Positions 35,834-45,936 of a stretch of DNA of 64,000 nt are shown here, piece after piece. Both the position numbers and the translations under genes were made by a program. The notes below the pieces were generated by a model that did no database searches, was not told the origin of the DNA, and worked only from the letters and a program-made list of their open reading frames with translations. Source of the stretch: an uncultured Granulosicoccaceae bacterium (lineage in GTDB: Bacteria; Pseudomonadota; Gammaproteobacteria; Granulosicoccales; Granulosicoccaceae). Location of the stretch: the NCBI GenBank assembly GCA_937998875.1, contig CALLBO010000009.1, positions 62,001 to 126,000 on the forward strand. The letters run 5' to 3'. Each line of letters begins with the position of its first letter. The stretch's first letter is position 1.

Positions 35834-37474
35834 ATGGGCACCAGTTCGAATCAACAAAACCTTGAAAAAAACAAAGCCAACTACACGCCATTATCGCCGT
35901 TGAGCTTTCTGGCGCGTGCCGCGGACGTCTACCCGGAATATCCGTCTGTTATCTATGGCCATAAGCAGTATCAATGGCGTCAAACCAGAGAACGTTGCAC
36001 CAGACTGGGCGCTGCCTTGCAAAAGATCGGGGTTACCAAAGACCAGACAGTCGCAATCATGGCACCTAACATACCACCAATGTATGAAGCACATTTCGGT
36101 GTGCCACTATGCGGTGCCGTTTTAAATTCAATCAATACCAGACTGGATGCGACGAGTATTGCTTTTATTCTCGAACACTCAGAAGCGCGAGTATTAATTA
36201 CAGATACGGAGTACTCGGATACCGTTGCAAAAGCAATTGCCTCACTCGACAACCCACCGATCATAATAGATATTGAAGACGAATCGGTTAGCACCACCCA
36301 AAGTTCCGGCAACCGGCTTGGCACAATTGAGTACGAAGAGTTTCTGCAAACCGGAGATGCAGATTTTCAATGGATCACACCAGCGGATGAATGGGATGCC
36401 ATCAGCCTTAACTATACCTCCGGCACGACAGGTAAGCCTAAAGGGGTTATCTATCATCATCGTGGGGCATATATGAATTCCATGAGCAATATAACCGGCT
36501 GGGGGATGTCTGATCATCCTCGTTACTTATGGACGCTGCCGATGTTTCATTGCAACGGCTGGTGTTTTCCATGGTCACTGGCCGCCGTTGCCGGAGTCAG
36601 TATATGCAGCAGAAGTGTCAGCGGCACTGACATTTATGCTGCCATAAAGAACCATGCGGTAACCCATTTATGTGGTGCGCCAATTGTGCTGAATTTAATT
36701 ATCAACACCGATGAGTCCGAACGATTCACACCGGACTACACTGTTCAAGTAATGACAGCTGCAGCACCACCCCCGGCAACGATACTTAAAGCGATGGAAG
36801 ATCGAGGCTTTCACATGACACATGTTTACGGACTGACAGAAACCTACGGTCCGGCGGTTATGTGTGCGTGGAAGCGCGAATGGGACTCACTGGCACCGGA
36901 TGCACGGGCACAATTAAAGTCACGTCAAGGAGTCAGGTATCAGGTACTCGAAAATCTGGATGTACTTAATACTGAAACCATGCAACCGGTCCCGCGCGAT
37001 GGAGTTACCGTTGGCGAGATTATGTTCCGTGGAAATATAGTGATGAAAGGTTATTTCAAGAACCCTGAGGAGACACAGCGCGCTTTCGCCGGCGGATGGT
37101 TCCATTCCGGAGATCTGGCTGTCATTGATGCTGATGGTTATCTGCGCATCACCGACCGGTCAAAAGACGTGATTATCTCCGGCGGTGAAAATATTTCTTC
37201 AATTGAAATTGAAAACACGCTTTATGCACACCCGGCCGTCCTGGAAGCTGCGGTAGTTGCGATGCCAGATGAAAAATGGGGGGAGACACCGTGTGCATTT
37301 GTGCATTTGCAAGCTGGAGAAATAGCCAGTGAACAAGACTTAATTACCTGGTGCAGAGACCGGTTGGCTCATTTTAAGTGCCCGACCCGGGTGCTGTTCA
37401 CAGAACTGCCCAAGACATCCACCGGCAAGATCCAGAAGTTTCAATTACGGGAACGTCTGCCCAGATCACCCTGA
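35834..37474 (+). CDS. Acyl-CoA synthetase (AMP-forming; AlkK/DmdB-like)
   Basis: This 546-residue ANL-superfamily ligase activates a carboxylic acid with ATP and joins it to CoA. The A3 core LNYTSGTTGKPKGVIYHH, the TAAAPPPATI and HVYGLTETYGP acyl-site segments, WFHSGDLAVIDADGYLRITDRSKDVIISGGENIS (hinge and A8) and the A10 Lys in LPKTSTGKIQK are all present. The overall layout, with PMFHCNGWCFPW, resembles medium-chain and methylmercaptopropionate-type ligases (AlkK, DmdB), but substrate choice is not readable. GGGA lies a few bases upstream of the ATG. It is divergent from the CoA-transferase. Confidence 0.92.
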   Translation: MGTSSNQQNLEKNKANYTPLSPLSFLARAADVYPEYPSVIYGHKQYQWRQTRERCTRLGAALQKIGVTKDQTVAIMAPNIPPMYEAHFGVPLCGAVLNSINTRLDATSIAFILEHSEARVLITDTEYSDTVAKAIASLDNPPIIIDIEDESVSTTQSSGNRLGTIEYEEFLQTGDADFQWITPADEWDAISLNYTSGTTGKPKGVIYHHRGAYMNSMSNITGWGMSDHPRYLWTLPMFHCNGWCFPWSLAAVAGVSICSRSVSGTDIYAAIKNHAVTHLCGAPIVLNLIINTDESERFTPDYTVQVMTAAAPPPATILKAMEDRGFHMTHVYGLTETYGPAVMCAWKREWDSLAPDARAQLKSRQGVRYQVLENLDVLNTETMQPVPRDGVTVGEIMFRGNIVMKGYFKNPEETQRAFAGGWFHSGDLAVIDADGYLRITDRSKDVIISGGENISSIEIENTLYAHPAVLEAAVVAMPDEKWGETPCAFVHLQAGEIASEQDLITWCRDRLAHFKCPTRVLFTELPKTSTGKIQKFQLRERLPRSP

Positions 37475-37843
37475 GCTGAAAAATATTCATCCAAACCTCT
37501 GTAATCATTACATTTAGTGAATTTCCTCAAAATAGGAGGCGACTTGACCAAACGAAGCGAGTCACAAAGGTGAAGCCTGTCAAGAGTTGAAAGGTGGGTT
37601 TCAAGGGATGAATCTCATTGAATAACCTCTCAAAACTGTTACTATTTCGCCACCAGAATGACTAAACGGATACATTCTGAAACAAAATGTCAATTTTATG
37701 ACGTCCCGCGAAGAAACCGCTGGCGTTGTTGGTTAACCTTCACTCCTCTGAAAAGTCTTTTCACGCAGACGATTCAGAACGGGCTAATCGAGCGCTATCG
37801 TCAACAGGATTTGACGTGCGACGTAATTGGAAGTTATCGCTGC
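37475..37843 (+). other. Long leader upstream of the VpsR-like regulator
   Basis: If the regulator starts at 37844, 369 bp lie ahead of it. TGTAATCATTACA (37500-37512) is a perfect palindrome around a central base and could be an operator. Further along are CCTC and GGAGG arms around 37527-37541 and a purine-rich stretch that I cannot assign to a known riboswitch. The regulator frame itself stays open from 37658, so part of this could be coding. Confidence 0.4.
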
Positions 37844-39256
37844 ATGAACACAACTCAAAGCAACAACAGCAAACGCACCAGCGCGCGCGGTGTGGCGGGC
37901 AAACGCTCGCCTGCAGATCGTAGTGTTCTAGTATGCGACTTGAGTACCACGCAAACTGAGCTTGCCTCTGTTGTAGAGTCGGGTGGCTGGAAGGCGGATA
38001 GTGCTGCCACCTCCACCGCCGCAGAAAAATACCTCTACGCTAACGAGTATCACGTGGGCATCGTCACCATCACGTCAACCGATCAAGTCGCTGCACTGGA
38101 AGACCTCCTGACCCGACACCACCTCCACTGGGTTGCAGTGGTTGAAGCTGAACTGATCGGTGAGTTGCCGGTCGCCTCACTAATTTCCGATCACTGTTAC
38201 GACTACCACACTCTGCCGTGTGACAAGACACAACTAATCGCTACACTTGGCCATGCTTACGGCATGTCTGTGTTGCGGCCGAAACCTGCAATGCAGGACA
38301 TCATGGCAGACGAAGACACTAAAATGGTTGGTAAAAGTGACTCTATGTTGAGCCTCTATGCCACTATTAAGAAGTCGGCCAAAGTAGATGCCCCGGTTAT
38401 GATCACCGGCGAAACAGGTACTGGTAAAGAACTTGTTGGGCGTGCGCTCCACACCCAATCACCCAGAGCAGACGGCCCGTTCGTTACCGTCAGTTGTGCA
38501 ACTATTCCCGAGAATCAAATTGGCAATGTTCTATTCGGCACAGACTCAGAATCTGGCAAGCTGGAAGACGCCAACGGTGGTTCTTTATTCCTTGATTCGA
38601 TCACCGACCTGCCAGCCACACAACAAATGCTGCTCCTACGTTTTATGCAGTCCGGTCAGATAGAAGATCACAGAGGTGGTCAGCGCAGCATCGATGTCCG
38701 CATCATTACTTCCAGCCACAACAGCATTGATGACGCAGTGAGTAACGGTACTTTCCGCGAAGATCTCTACTACCGACTGAACATTCTACACATTGAGATT
38801 CCTCCACTACGCGATCGCATCGGCGACGTTGACAGCCTGGCGCAGTTTTTCTTTGAGCAGTTCTCTGCCGAGTCTCCAGGTCGCATTAAAGGTTTCTCGC
38901 AGCAAGCAAAGATCGCTATGCATCAACACCACTGGCCAGGCAACGTTCGTGAGCTGCTGAACCGTGTGCGACAGTCAATGGTGATGTGTGAGAGCAGCCT
39001 GGTACAGGCAAATGATCTGGGGCTCGGCTCTCAGGGCAGCGGCGATAGTGAGCGCGATGCGCCAACAAATCTTGATGAAGTACGCGCAAAGGCGGAAGGA
39101 GATTTTATCCGCAAGGCATTGGAGCGTAACTACAACAACGTTACCGAGACGGCCGGACAGCTCGGCGTGTCACGAGTGACGCTGTACAGACTTATGAAGA
39201 AATATGGCGTTAACATTGCCGGCAGCGGTCGACGAAACGCTGCAACCAGCAAGTAA
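37844..39256 (+). CDS. VpsR/PrsR-like enhancer-binding-type regulator lacking the GAFTGA loop
   Basis: The 470-residue protein (ATG 37844; frame open to 37658) has an N-terminal pseudo-receiver ending in YHTLPCDKTQLIATLGHAYGM (about 30-145), an AAA+ domain with Walker A GETGTGKE at 189-196 and a Fis-type HTH (NNVTETAGQLGVSRVTLYRLM). Two motifs that sigma-54 activators need are altered. The GAFTGA loop between LFG and GGSLFLD is missing, and Walker B reads LFLDSI, with Ser252 where the catalytic Glu belongs. Regulators without GAFTGA, such as TyrR and VpsR, act on sigma-70 promoters, and VpsR-type proteins control exopolysaccharide genes; that role is inferred here. A strong terminator follows. 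Confidence 0.8.
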   Translation: MNTTQSNNSKRTSARGVAGKRSPADRSVLVCDLSTTQTELASVVESGGWKADSAATSTAAEKYLYANEYHVGIVTITSTDQVAALEDLLTRHHLHWVAVVEAELIGELPVASLISDHCYDYHTLPCDKTQLIATLGHAYGMSVLRPKPAMQDIMADEDTKMVGKSDSMLSLYATIKKSAKVDAPVMITGETGTGKELVGRALHTQSPRADGPFVTVSCATIPENQIGNVLFGTDSESGKLEDANGGSLFLDSITDLPATQQMLLLRFMQSGQIEDHRGGQRSIDVRIITSSHNSIDDAVSNGTFREDLYYRLNILHIEIPPLRDRIGDVDSLAQFFFEQFSAESPGRIKGFSQQAKIAMHQHHWPGNVRELLNRVRQSMVMCESSLVQANDLGLGSQGSGDSERDAPTNLDEVRAKAEGDFIRKALERNYNNVTETAGQLGVSRVTLYRLMKKYGVNIAGSGRRNAATSK

Positions 39257-39280
39257 CTGCAGCACCACAGCGATAATGAA

Positions 39281-39308
39281 AACCGGATTCTTAGATCCGG
39301 TTTTTTTT
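39281..39308. terminator. Bidirectional intrinsic terminator
   Basis: AACCGGAT (39281-39288) pairs with ATCCGGTT (39295-39302) over a 6-nt loop, followed by a run of T to 39308 on the plus strand. On the minus strand the stem is followed by TTTTC. It lies between the convergent regulator and sohB genes and can serve both. Confidence 0.9.
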
Positions 39309-39318
39309 GGAATAAGCC

Positions 39319-40404
39319 TTAGTCCAGATAACGTCCGGCATTAGCCCGCTGCAGCCATTTGTCGACAAAGCGCTCCACACCCGCTTCCGCTGCGAGCCCG
39401 AATTTTTCAGGCAGAGATTTTTTACCTTCGAATTTCACCCGATAAACGTCCGCCGTTTCGCAGGTATTAACAATGTACTCATCACTGGTCATCACCTCAT
39501 CTACCAGATTGACATTGACTGCCGCCTGACCACTCCACGTTTCACCGGTAGCAACTGACGCAATATCAGTTTGTGGGCGGAATCGTGATATGAAGTTTTT
39601 AAACTGATCATGAATGATCTGTATATCAGCCAGAAACTTTTCACGTCCCTTGTCCGTGTTCTCACCCATCACTGTCAGCGTTCTTTTGTATTCACCTGCA
39701 GTTAATAGCTCTACATCAACATCGTATTTCTTCAGTAAGCGATGAATATTCGGTATTTGCGCCATTACTCCAATGGATCCAACAATTGCAAAAGGGGCAG
39801 CAATGATTTTATTCGCTACACAGGCCATCAGGTAACCACCACTGGCAGCGACTTTATCCACACAAACCGTGAGTGCAACATTCTTGTTTCGAATCCGCTC
39901 AAGCTGTGCCGCCGCCAACCCATAGCCATGCACTGTGCCACCACCACTCTCAATATTTACTAGTACTTCATCATAGACATCAGCCACTGATAACACGGTT
40001 GTGACTTCACGCCGCAGACTGCTGACCTGACTGGCTTTAATGTCACCTTTAAAATCCAGCACAAACATTCGCCTGCGCTTTTTTTCATCAACAATTGTCT
40101 CACCATCACCACGGCTTTTGGCAGCAATCTTAGCCGCCTTCTTTTGCTCCTTTGATTCCAGTTTTTTCTGCTTTTTCTTATTCTTGAATGTGTTTTTCAG
40201 ATCAGCGCCGTCAAGTACCACCGCATACATTGCATCTTTATTGTTTTCCAGGGCTTCATTGACGTGGGTTACCGTGATGCTGCCCTTCTCACGTCTGCCT
40301 CTGCCACCTAACATGGATAGGATAAAGATCACAGCTAACGCCAAAATAAAGAATGTCAGTATCTTGGCCAGAAAAAGCCCGTAACTCAGAAAAAACTCGC
40401 CCAC
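39319..40404 (-). CDS. sohB: Inner-membrane serine protease SohB
   Basis: SohB is a signal-peptide-peptidase-A-family (S49) protease of the inner membrane. The 361-residue protein has an N-terminal membrane segment (about 8-32), a Lys-rich charged segment (about 70-110, also seen in E. coli SohB) and the peptidase domain with the Ser nucleophile in KVAASGGYLMAC and the general-base Lys in AGEYKRTLTVMGEN. VGSIGVMAQIPN is the typical S49 strand. The biological substrate is not established; multicopy sohB suppresses degP defects in E. coli. It converges on the regulator gene. Confidence 0.93.
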   Translation of the reverse strand: MGEFFLSYGLFLAKILTFFILALAVIFILSMLGGRGRREKGSITVTHVNEALENNKDAMYAVVLDGADLKNTFKNKKKQKKLESKEQKKAAKIAAKSRGDGETIVDEKKRRRMFVLDFKGDIKASQVSSLRREVTTVLSVADVYDEVLVNIESGGGTVHGYGLAAAQLERIRNKNVALTVCVDKVAASGGYLMACVANKIIAAPFAIVGSIGVMAQIPNIHRLLKKYDVDVELLTAGEYKRTLTVMGENTDKGREKFLADIQIIHDQFKNFISRFRPQTDIASVATGETWSGQAAVNVNLVDEVMTSDEYIVNTCETADVYRVKFEGKKSLPEKFGLAAEAGVERFVDKWLQRANAGRYLD

Positions 40405-40448
40405 TTTATTGTCCCGTAACCTGTTTTATGAGTACCCACACCAGGGTT

Positions 40449-42788
40449 TTAATTTTTTTTGATAAACCAACACTGATGGATTCTGGAGTTTCTGGAAAAA
40501 TCCCTTTGAATGCTCCACTTTGTGCGTTCTTCCACGTGGTATTTCTTTGACACGTTCGACGCTAATCGAAAGCGCCGATAATTGTTCGAAAATATCAATG
40601 TGCCATCATCATTAAGTATAGCCATACAATCATCAATCATCGACTCATGGTTTTTCTGCACATCCCAATCGTGCTCCATCGCGGTGGAATTAGAAAATGT
40701 AGGCGGGTCTAGAAAAATCAAATCGAATCTGGCTGGTTCTGCCCCTGGTTCTACGGTGGGCGCGGTGATCTGTGATTTTACCCACTCGCTACAATCTGCC
40801 TTAACCAGCAGATGCCGCTCCGGGTCCAACTCATTCAGCCGGTAGTTATTCCGCGCCCACTCAATGTACCCGGGTGATAAATCCACACTGACACTCGATT
40901 CAGCTCCACCTACTGCCGCATGCACGGTAGCGGTTGCGGTGTAGCAATACAGATTCAGAAAACGCTTACCTTGTGCGGAGGTCGCAATCCATTGCCGCAC
41001 CTTGCGATGATCGAGGAAAAGCCCGGTATCGAGGTAATCATGCAAATTAACCAGTAAACGGCAATCTCCTTCAGCTACCTCATGGTACCGATTGGTTTTC
41101 TCAACACGCTGATATTGCGATTCTCCTCTCTGCCTCTGGCGACGTTTAATAGCCAGGTTATCCGGTGGGCACGCCAACAGCTCGCACACGACAGGTGCGG
41201 CAGCATCAATTCGTCGTTGCGCCAGCACCGGATCAATATGTGATGGAGCGCGATACTCCTGCAGGCTCACCATCACACCGTCGGTTGTCATGTAAACATC
41301 CAGGGCGAATGCAAAGTCAGGCAGGTCTGCGTCATATACCCGGTAGTTACTCACCGATGCAGACTTGAGCCAGCCTTTTATAGCACGAATATTCTTTTTA
41401 AGTCTTCCGCGAAATGGCTCTACATCAATTGAATTTTTTCCACCGCCTGACCGTTGCCAGACGCTTGAAGTCTCACTGGCTCCATCCTGACTGACCATAC
41501 TGTTATCATCCACAACAGAGGTGCTGGGAAGTGGCGGTAAATCTGACTTAAACAACTTGCAGTCAATATCACCATTACGGCATTCCAGAATCACCTGACG
41601 GGATAAGCCGGTGCGGTGAAACAATGCTGGATTGCCGGTAAACAAAGCCAGATCCCAGTTGGGTGCTTTGCGACGCAGAGACCGACCTAGCTTGCTATAG
41701 AAAACACCAATCGTACTTTCATCTTCCAAGCGTTCGCCATAAGGTGGATTAATAACAAGTAGACCCGGGCCATTATTCACCGGATTTTCATCAGCAAAGA
41801 AATCTGACTGCCTTACCGATATTGCGTCACTAAGACCGGCAGCGGCAACGTTGGACTTTGTTGCCTGAACAGCTTTTTCATCAATATCAAAGCCCGTGAT
41901 CTCTGGAATTTGATTCAATCCGTCGAGCTTTTTCTCTTCTGCCTGTTCAAGTACACCCTGCCACAGCTGTTCATCATGGTGATGCCAAGACAAAAAACCA
42001 AAGTAATCGCGATTCAGTCCCGGTGCATAATCCGCTGCCATCATGGCAGCCTCAATCAATAATGTTCCCGACCCGCACATCGGATCAAGCAACGGTGCAC
42101 CCCGCTTGGCTAGTGAAGGCCAGCCTGCTTTTAGAAGGATGCAGGCTGCAAGATTTTCTTTGAGTGGTGCCTCTGCGCCAAGCTTGCGATAATTTCTACG
42201 ATGTAAACTGCTACCAGCCATATCCAGGCTGATGCGTGCTCGGTTTTTAAACAGATAAACGTTAATACGGATATCGGGTGCAGCACGATCAACACCGGGT
42301 CGGGCCCCCTGCTCCTCCCTGAACTGATCCACAACAGCATCTTTGGTGAGCTGCGCACCGTACTGGCTGTGCGTTATACAGGAGCTCTGACAAAAGAAAT
42401 CAACCGCAAGTGTGCCGTCTACCGCCAAATGTTCATCCCACCGCACCTGCTTTACTGCGTCGTAGTAACTTTTTTCATCTTGAATTTTAAACGCTGCCAG
42501 AGGATACAACACCCGATTGGCCACACGTGACCAGAGACATACCTGGTATATATCGGCAAGCGACAGTTCACAATCCACCCCTGCACGCCGCGCCTTAAGT
42601 GACGATAGTGCAGAAAGGGTCAAACCTTTCAGTTCATGTAACAGCAGCTGTTCCATGCCTGCTGGACAGGCGACAAAACATTTTTTTAACGAAGAGGAGA
42701 CCAATGGCTGGCAGCGATCAGGAAAAGAAGGCGACACACTACCGTGCAGCGCCTGCAAGGTAAAGCGTATTTGAAGGTGATGACTCAC
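40449..42788 (-). CDS. rlmKL: Bifunctional 23S rRNA methyltransferase RlmKL
   Basis: RlmKL makes m2G2445 (RlmL half) and m7G2069 (RlmK half) of 23S rRNA. The 779-residue protein has an N-terminal ferredoxin-like region and THUMP domain (about 35-190), a first methyltransferase with LLDPMCGSGTLLIEAA and NPPYGERL, and a second Rossmann methyltransferase with RFLNLYCYTATATVHAA and FLDPPTFSNS. An acidic/Ser-rich linker joins the halves near residue 430-460. The first 33 residues are not typical, so translation may begin later, near the KKCFVACPAGM segment. Confidence 0.94.
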   Translation of the reverse strand: MSHHLQIRFTLQALHGSVSPSFPDRCQPLVSSSLKKCFVACPAGMEQLLLHELKGLTLSALSSLKARRAGVDCELSLADIYQVCLWSRVANRVLYPLAAFKIQDEKSYYDAVKQVRWDEHLAVDGTLAVDFFCQSSCITHSQYGAQLTKDAVVDQFREEQGARPGVDRAAPDIRINVYLFKNRARISLDMAGSSLHRRNYRKLGAEAPLKENLAACILLKAGWPSLAKRGAPLLDPMCGSGTLLIEAAMMAADYAPGLNRDYFGFLSWHHHDEQLWQGVLEQAEEKKLDGLNQIPEITGFDIDEKAVQATKSNVAAAGLSDAISVRQSDFFADENPVNNGPGLLVINPPYGERLEDESTIGVFYSKLGRSLRRKAPNWDLALFTGNPALFHRTGLSRQVILECRNGDIDCKLFKSDLPPLPSTSVVDDNSMVSQDGASETSSVWQRSGGGKNSIDVEPFRGRLKKNIRAIKGWLKSASVSNYRVYDADLPDFAFALDVYMTTDGVMVSLQEYRAPSHIDPVLAQRRIDAAAPVVCELLACPPDNLAIKRRQRQRGESQYQRVEKTNRYHEVAEGDCRLLVNLHDYLDTGLFLDHRKVRQWIATSAQGKRFLNLYCYTATATVHAAVGGAESSVSVDLSPGYIEWARNNYRLNELDPERHLLVKADCSEWVKSQITAPTVEPGAEPARFDLIFLDPPTFSNSTAMEHDWDVQKNHESMIDDCMAILNDDGTLIFSNNYRRFRLASNVSKKYHVEERTKWSIQRDFSRNSRIHQCWFIKKN

Positions 42789-42864
42789 CGGCCGGACACA
42801 ACCACAGGCAAATAATATATTGCTGTTAAATTAGCCCAATAACAGGTTGTCAGCGACCACGCTC

Positions 42865-44403
42865 TCAGATAGTGCGTCGATCAGTCACGGGCCAAACGTT
42901 ACCGAGCTCTTTTATCTGACCACCCGGCCCGAGCCGACTATACCTTGCAGTCAATTCCCGAAGCCGTTCGGCCAGACCTGCATCAACCTGCGACCAGTCA
43001 AAGCGCCATCGCCAGTTACCATCCACCGTTCCCGGTAGATTCATTCGATTACCTTCACCCAATCCCAGAATATCCTGCATGGGAAACACTGCTGTCTGGG
43101 CAACCGACATCATCGCACTTCGAATAAGTGGCCACGGCATATCGTGATCACCACATTCAAGGTAGCTACACACCTGCTGTTTTGTATTGTCACTTTCAGA
43201 AAAAAACCAGGACGCGGTAGTGTCGTTATCATGCGTACCGGTGTAGACCACCGTATCTTCACTATGGTTGTGTGGCAAATGATGGTTGTGCATGTCACCA
43301 TCAAAGGCAAACTGTAATACTTTCATACCGGGCAATGAAAACTGCTCTCTAAGCTGATCAACTTCCTCAGTGATAATACCGAGGTCTTCAGCAACCAGGG
43401 GCATATCCGAGAATTGTTGTTGTATCTTTGAAAGCAACTCAGGCCCGGGAGTTTTAACCCACTGCCCGTCTTTTGCCGTGGCAGAAGAAGCTGGTACCTC
43501 CCAACAAGATTCCAGGCCACGAAAGTGATCTATTCGTACCATGTCAAAGATACTGAAGTGAGTTCTGAGTCGATCCGTCCACCACGCAAAGTCTGTCTTC
43601 TTTAACGCATTCCAGTCATAGAGCGGATTGCCCCAAAGCTGACCGTCTTCAGTAAATGCATCCGGCGGCACACCGGCGACCACGCTACCGACACCATCTT
43701 CATCTACCGAAAACACCTCTCTGTGCGCCCAGACATCAGCACTGTCTTCAGAGACAAAAATAGGTAGATCACCGAATACGTAAACACCATGAGCATGCGC
43801 GAAGCGGCGCAGCTCTCGCCACTGCCTGAAAAATATATACTGCTCAAACTTGCGCAGCTCGAGTCTATGTTCATAATCTTTAAGCGCCGCGGTAACCGAT
43901 GCCCGATTGCAACGACGCAAATCTTCAGGCCAGTCCTTCCAGCCCGCACCATGCTGAAGTTCCTTTAGCACCACAAAATTTGCAAAGTCCTCTATCCAAT
44001 AATTTTGCCCGCGTACAAACCGATCAAAGTCAGATCGCATCGCGTCATCCATGGATTCAAGTGCGGTACGGCAAGCTCTCTCAAGCGTTTCAGCGCGCCA
44101 TTGGTTTGTATTTTCAGCCTTGCTCCAGATATCCGCTTCCAGCCAGCCACGGTCTGCCAGCCAATCAAGACTAATGAGCTGGGTATTTCCTGCATGGGTA
44201 GATAGACACTGGTATGGACTGCCATCCTCGTGTGGCATTCCCAGCGGTAGCATCTGCCAGATACTTTGTCCTGCCGATGCCAGAAATTCTATAAAGCGAT
44301 AGGCTTGATGAGAAAAATCACCCGCACACCAGGGGCCCGGCAACGAGGTTGGATGAAGTAGAACGCCACTACGGCGATCCTTAAAAGGGCTGTGTAGTTT
44401 CAC
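42865..44403 (-). CDS. malQ: 4-alpha-glucanotransferase (amylomaltase) MalQ
   Basis: MalQ is a GH77 enzyme that transfers alpha-1,4-glucan segments, recycling short maltodextrins. The 512-residue protein opens RRSGVLLHPTSLPGPWCAGD and has GSPYQCLSTHAGNTQLISLDWL, the nucleophile Asp in MVRIDHFRGLESCWEVP, the acid/base Glu in PLVAEDLGIITEEV and the transition-state Asp in VYTGTHDNDTTASWF. It is 20 bp downstream of glgC on the same strand and divergent from glgB-glgA, so it belongs to a glycogen block and likely handles oligosaccharides released during glycogen turnover. Confidence 0.95.
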   Translation of the reverse strand: MKLHSPFKDRRSGVLLHPTSLPGPWCAGDFSHQAYRFIEFLASAGQSIWQMLPLGMPHEDGSPYQCLSTHAGNTQLISLDWLADRGWLEADIWSKAENTNQWRAETLERACRTALESMDDAMRSDFDRFVRGQNYWIEDFANFVVLKELQHGAGWKDWPEDLRRCNRASVTAALKDYEHRLELRKFEQYIFFRQWRELRRFAHAHGVYVFGDLPIFVSEDSADVWAHREVFSVDEDGVGSVVAGVPPDAFTEDGQLWGNPLYDWNALKKTDFAWWTDRLRTHFSIFDMVRIDHFRGLESCWEVPASSATAKDGQWVKTPGPELLSKIQQQFSDMPLVAEDLGIITEEVDQLREQFSLPGMKVLQFAFDGDMHNHHLPHNHSEDTVVYTGTHDNDTTASWFFSESDNTKQQVCSYLECGDHDMPWPLIRSAMMSVAQTAVFPMQDILGLGEGNRMNLPGTVDGNWRWRFDWSQVDAGLAERLRELTARYSRLGPGGQIKELGNVWPVTDRRTI

Positions 44404-44423
44404 ACGGGTTTTGCTCGTGGTTT

Positions 44424-45728
44424 TTAAACTACACGATGCAACGATTGACCCAACATATCAGGAGTTATCAATGTCACGCCATTGGGCGACACATGGTAAT
44501 TCTGCTTGTCGGCCTCCACATCAAACCCTATTTTCGTGCCGGCAGGTATGACGCAGCCTTTATCCACGACGGCATTACGAATTTCACAGCGACTGTTTAC
44601 CACCACATCAGGCATCAGCACGGAGCGCTCCACGGTTGAAAATTCATCTACAGTGACATTCGAAAACAATAATGATCGACGCACTTCGGCACCGGAAATA
44701 ATACAGCCACCGGACACCATTGAGTCAGTTGCGATGCCTTTCTTTTCATCGGTATTAAACACAAACTTCGCCGGTGGCGCCTGCTCCTGATGCGTCCAGA
44801 TTGGCCAGTCCTTGTCGTATAAATTTAAATCGGGTACTACATTGGTCAGTTCAAGGTTAGCCTGCCAGAAAGAGTCAACCGTTCCGACATCTTTCCAGTA
44901 GCTTTGTTCGCCACTTTGTTTGTCAAGAAATGAGTATCCATAGACCCTACTGGTTTCAATGACTCGCGGAATAATGTCTTTGCCAAAATCGTGAGATGAG
45001 TTCTTATCGTTATGATCATCGATCAACTCCCGAATGAGAAACTCCACATCAAAAATATAAATACCCATGGACGCTAAAGAAATTCCAGGCTTACCTTCAA
45101 GTTCTGCAGGATGCTCTGGCTTTTCCTGAAACGCTTTTATAGATCCATCTTCCGCCATTTCCATCACGCCAAATGCATTGGCATCCGCGATCGGTACTTC
45201 TATACACCCAACCGTTAAGTCTGACTGTTGCGCGACGTGATACGCGAGCATCGGCCCGTAGTCCATTTTATAAACATGGTCTCCTGCCAACACGACCACG
45301 TGCTTTGGACCAAGACTCCGGATGATATCGATATTCTGAAACACCGCATCGGCGGTGCCTTGATACCAGGAGTTCTCATCCGTTCTTTGTTGCGCAGGAA
45401 GTAACTCTATAAAGGGTCCAAAGTCACCACCAATCATGCCCCAGCCGCGTTGAATATGGCGAATAAGGGAGTGTGCCTTGTACTGGGTTAGTACACCAAC
45501 TCGCCGGATACCGGAGTTAAGACAGTTAGACAGCGGGAAATCTACAATGCGAAATTTTCCACCAAAAGGTACCGCAGGCTTGGCACGCCAGTCTGTCAAA
45601 TTCTCCAGCCTTGAACCTCGACCACCTGCAAGCACCAGCGCCATCGTATCACGGGTTAAACGACTGACAAATCGCCCCGTTGGCGTGGGATTATCGTTTT
45701 GTACGTTTATTGTCATTATTCTTGGCAC
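44424..45728 (-). CDS. glgC: Glucose-1-phosphate adenylyltransferase GlgC
   Basis: GlgC makes ADP-glucose, the committed and allosterically regulated step of bacterial glycogen synthesis. The 434-residue protein has the nucleotidyltransferase signature [34 protein letters not shown], the [13 protein letters not shown] segment, the [14 protein letters not shown] catalytic Asp region, [17 protein letters not shown], and a left-handed beta-helix C-terminus with [15 protein letters not shown]. It leads the glgC-malQ pair, divergent from glgB across 208 bp. Confidence 0.96.
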   Translation of the reverse strand: MPRIMTINVQNDNPTPTGRFVSRLTRDTMALVLAGGRGSRLENLTDWRAKPAVPFGGKFRIVDFPLSNCLNSGIRRVGVLTQYKAHSLIRHIQRGWGMIGGDFGPFIELLPAQQRTDENSWYQGTADAVFQNIDIIRSLGPKHVVVLAGDHVYKMDYGPMLAYHVAQQSDLTVGCIEVPIADANAFGVMEMAEDGSIKAFQEKPEHPAELEGKPGISLASMGIYIFDVEFLIRELIDDHNDKNSSHDFGKDIIPRVIETSRVYGYSFLDKQSGEQSYWKDVGTVDSFWQANLELTNVVPDLNLYDKDWPIWTHQEQAPPAKFVFNTDEKKGIATDSMVSGGCIISGAEVRRSLLFSNVTVDEFSTVERSVLMPDVVVNSRCEIRNAVVDKGCVIPAGTKIGFDVEADKQNYHVSPNGVTLITPDMLGQSLHRVV

Positions 45729-45936
45729 CCCTCAAAGTTGGACTGAGTGAGTCGGCCCACACCACCACACTACCAGATCAATCCTTAAATACCACTGTCA
45801 GCCATGTACGGAAGTTGCAAACAGACTGCAAAAGACGCAACCTGTCGTTATACGCAAGTTAAGTTCCCGATTTTCCCGGGATTGCAATCGCTTACATCAC
45901 CTCAAGTAAATTACGAGATCAGATCACAAATATAAC
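45729..45936. promoter_or_regulatory. Divergent promoter region of glgC-malQ and glgB-glgA
   Basis: This 208-bp region must hold the start signals for both halves of the glycogen block. I see a short GC-rich inverted repeat, CCCG/CGGG, around 45868-45881. I cannot place -35/-10 boxes with confidence in either direction. Confidence 0.4.

Noticed and set aside
37475-37843. c-di-GMP riboswitch ahead of the VpsR-like regulator
   Set aside because: The leader does not contain the conserved GEMM core, so only the palindrome is reported.
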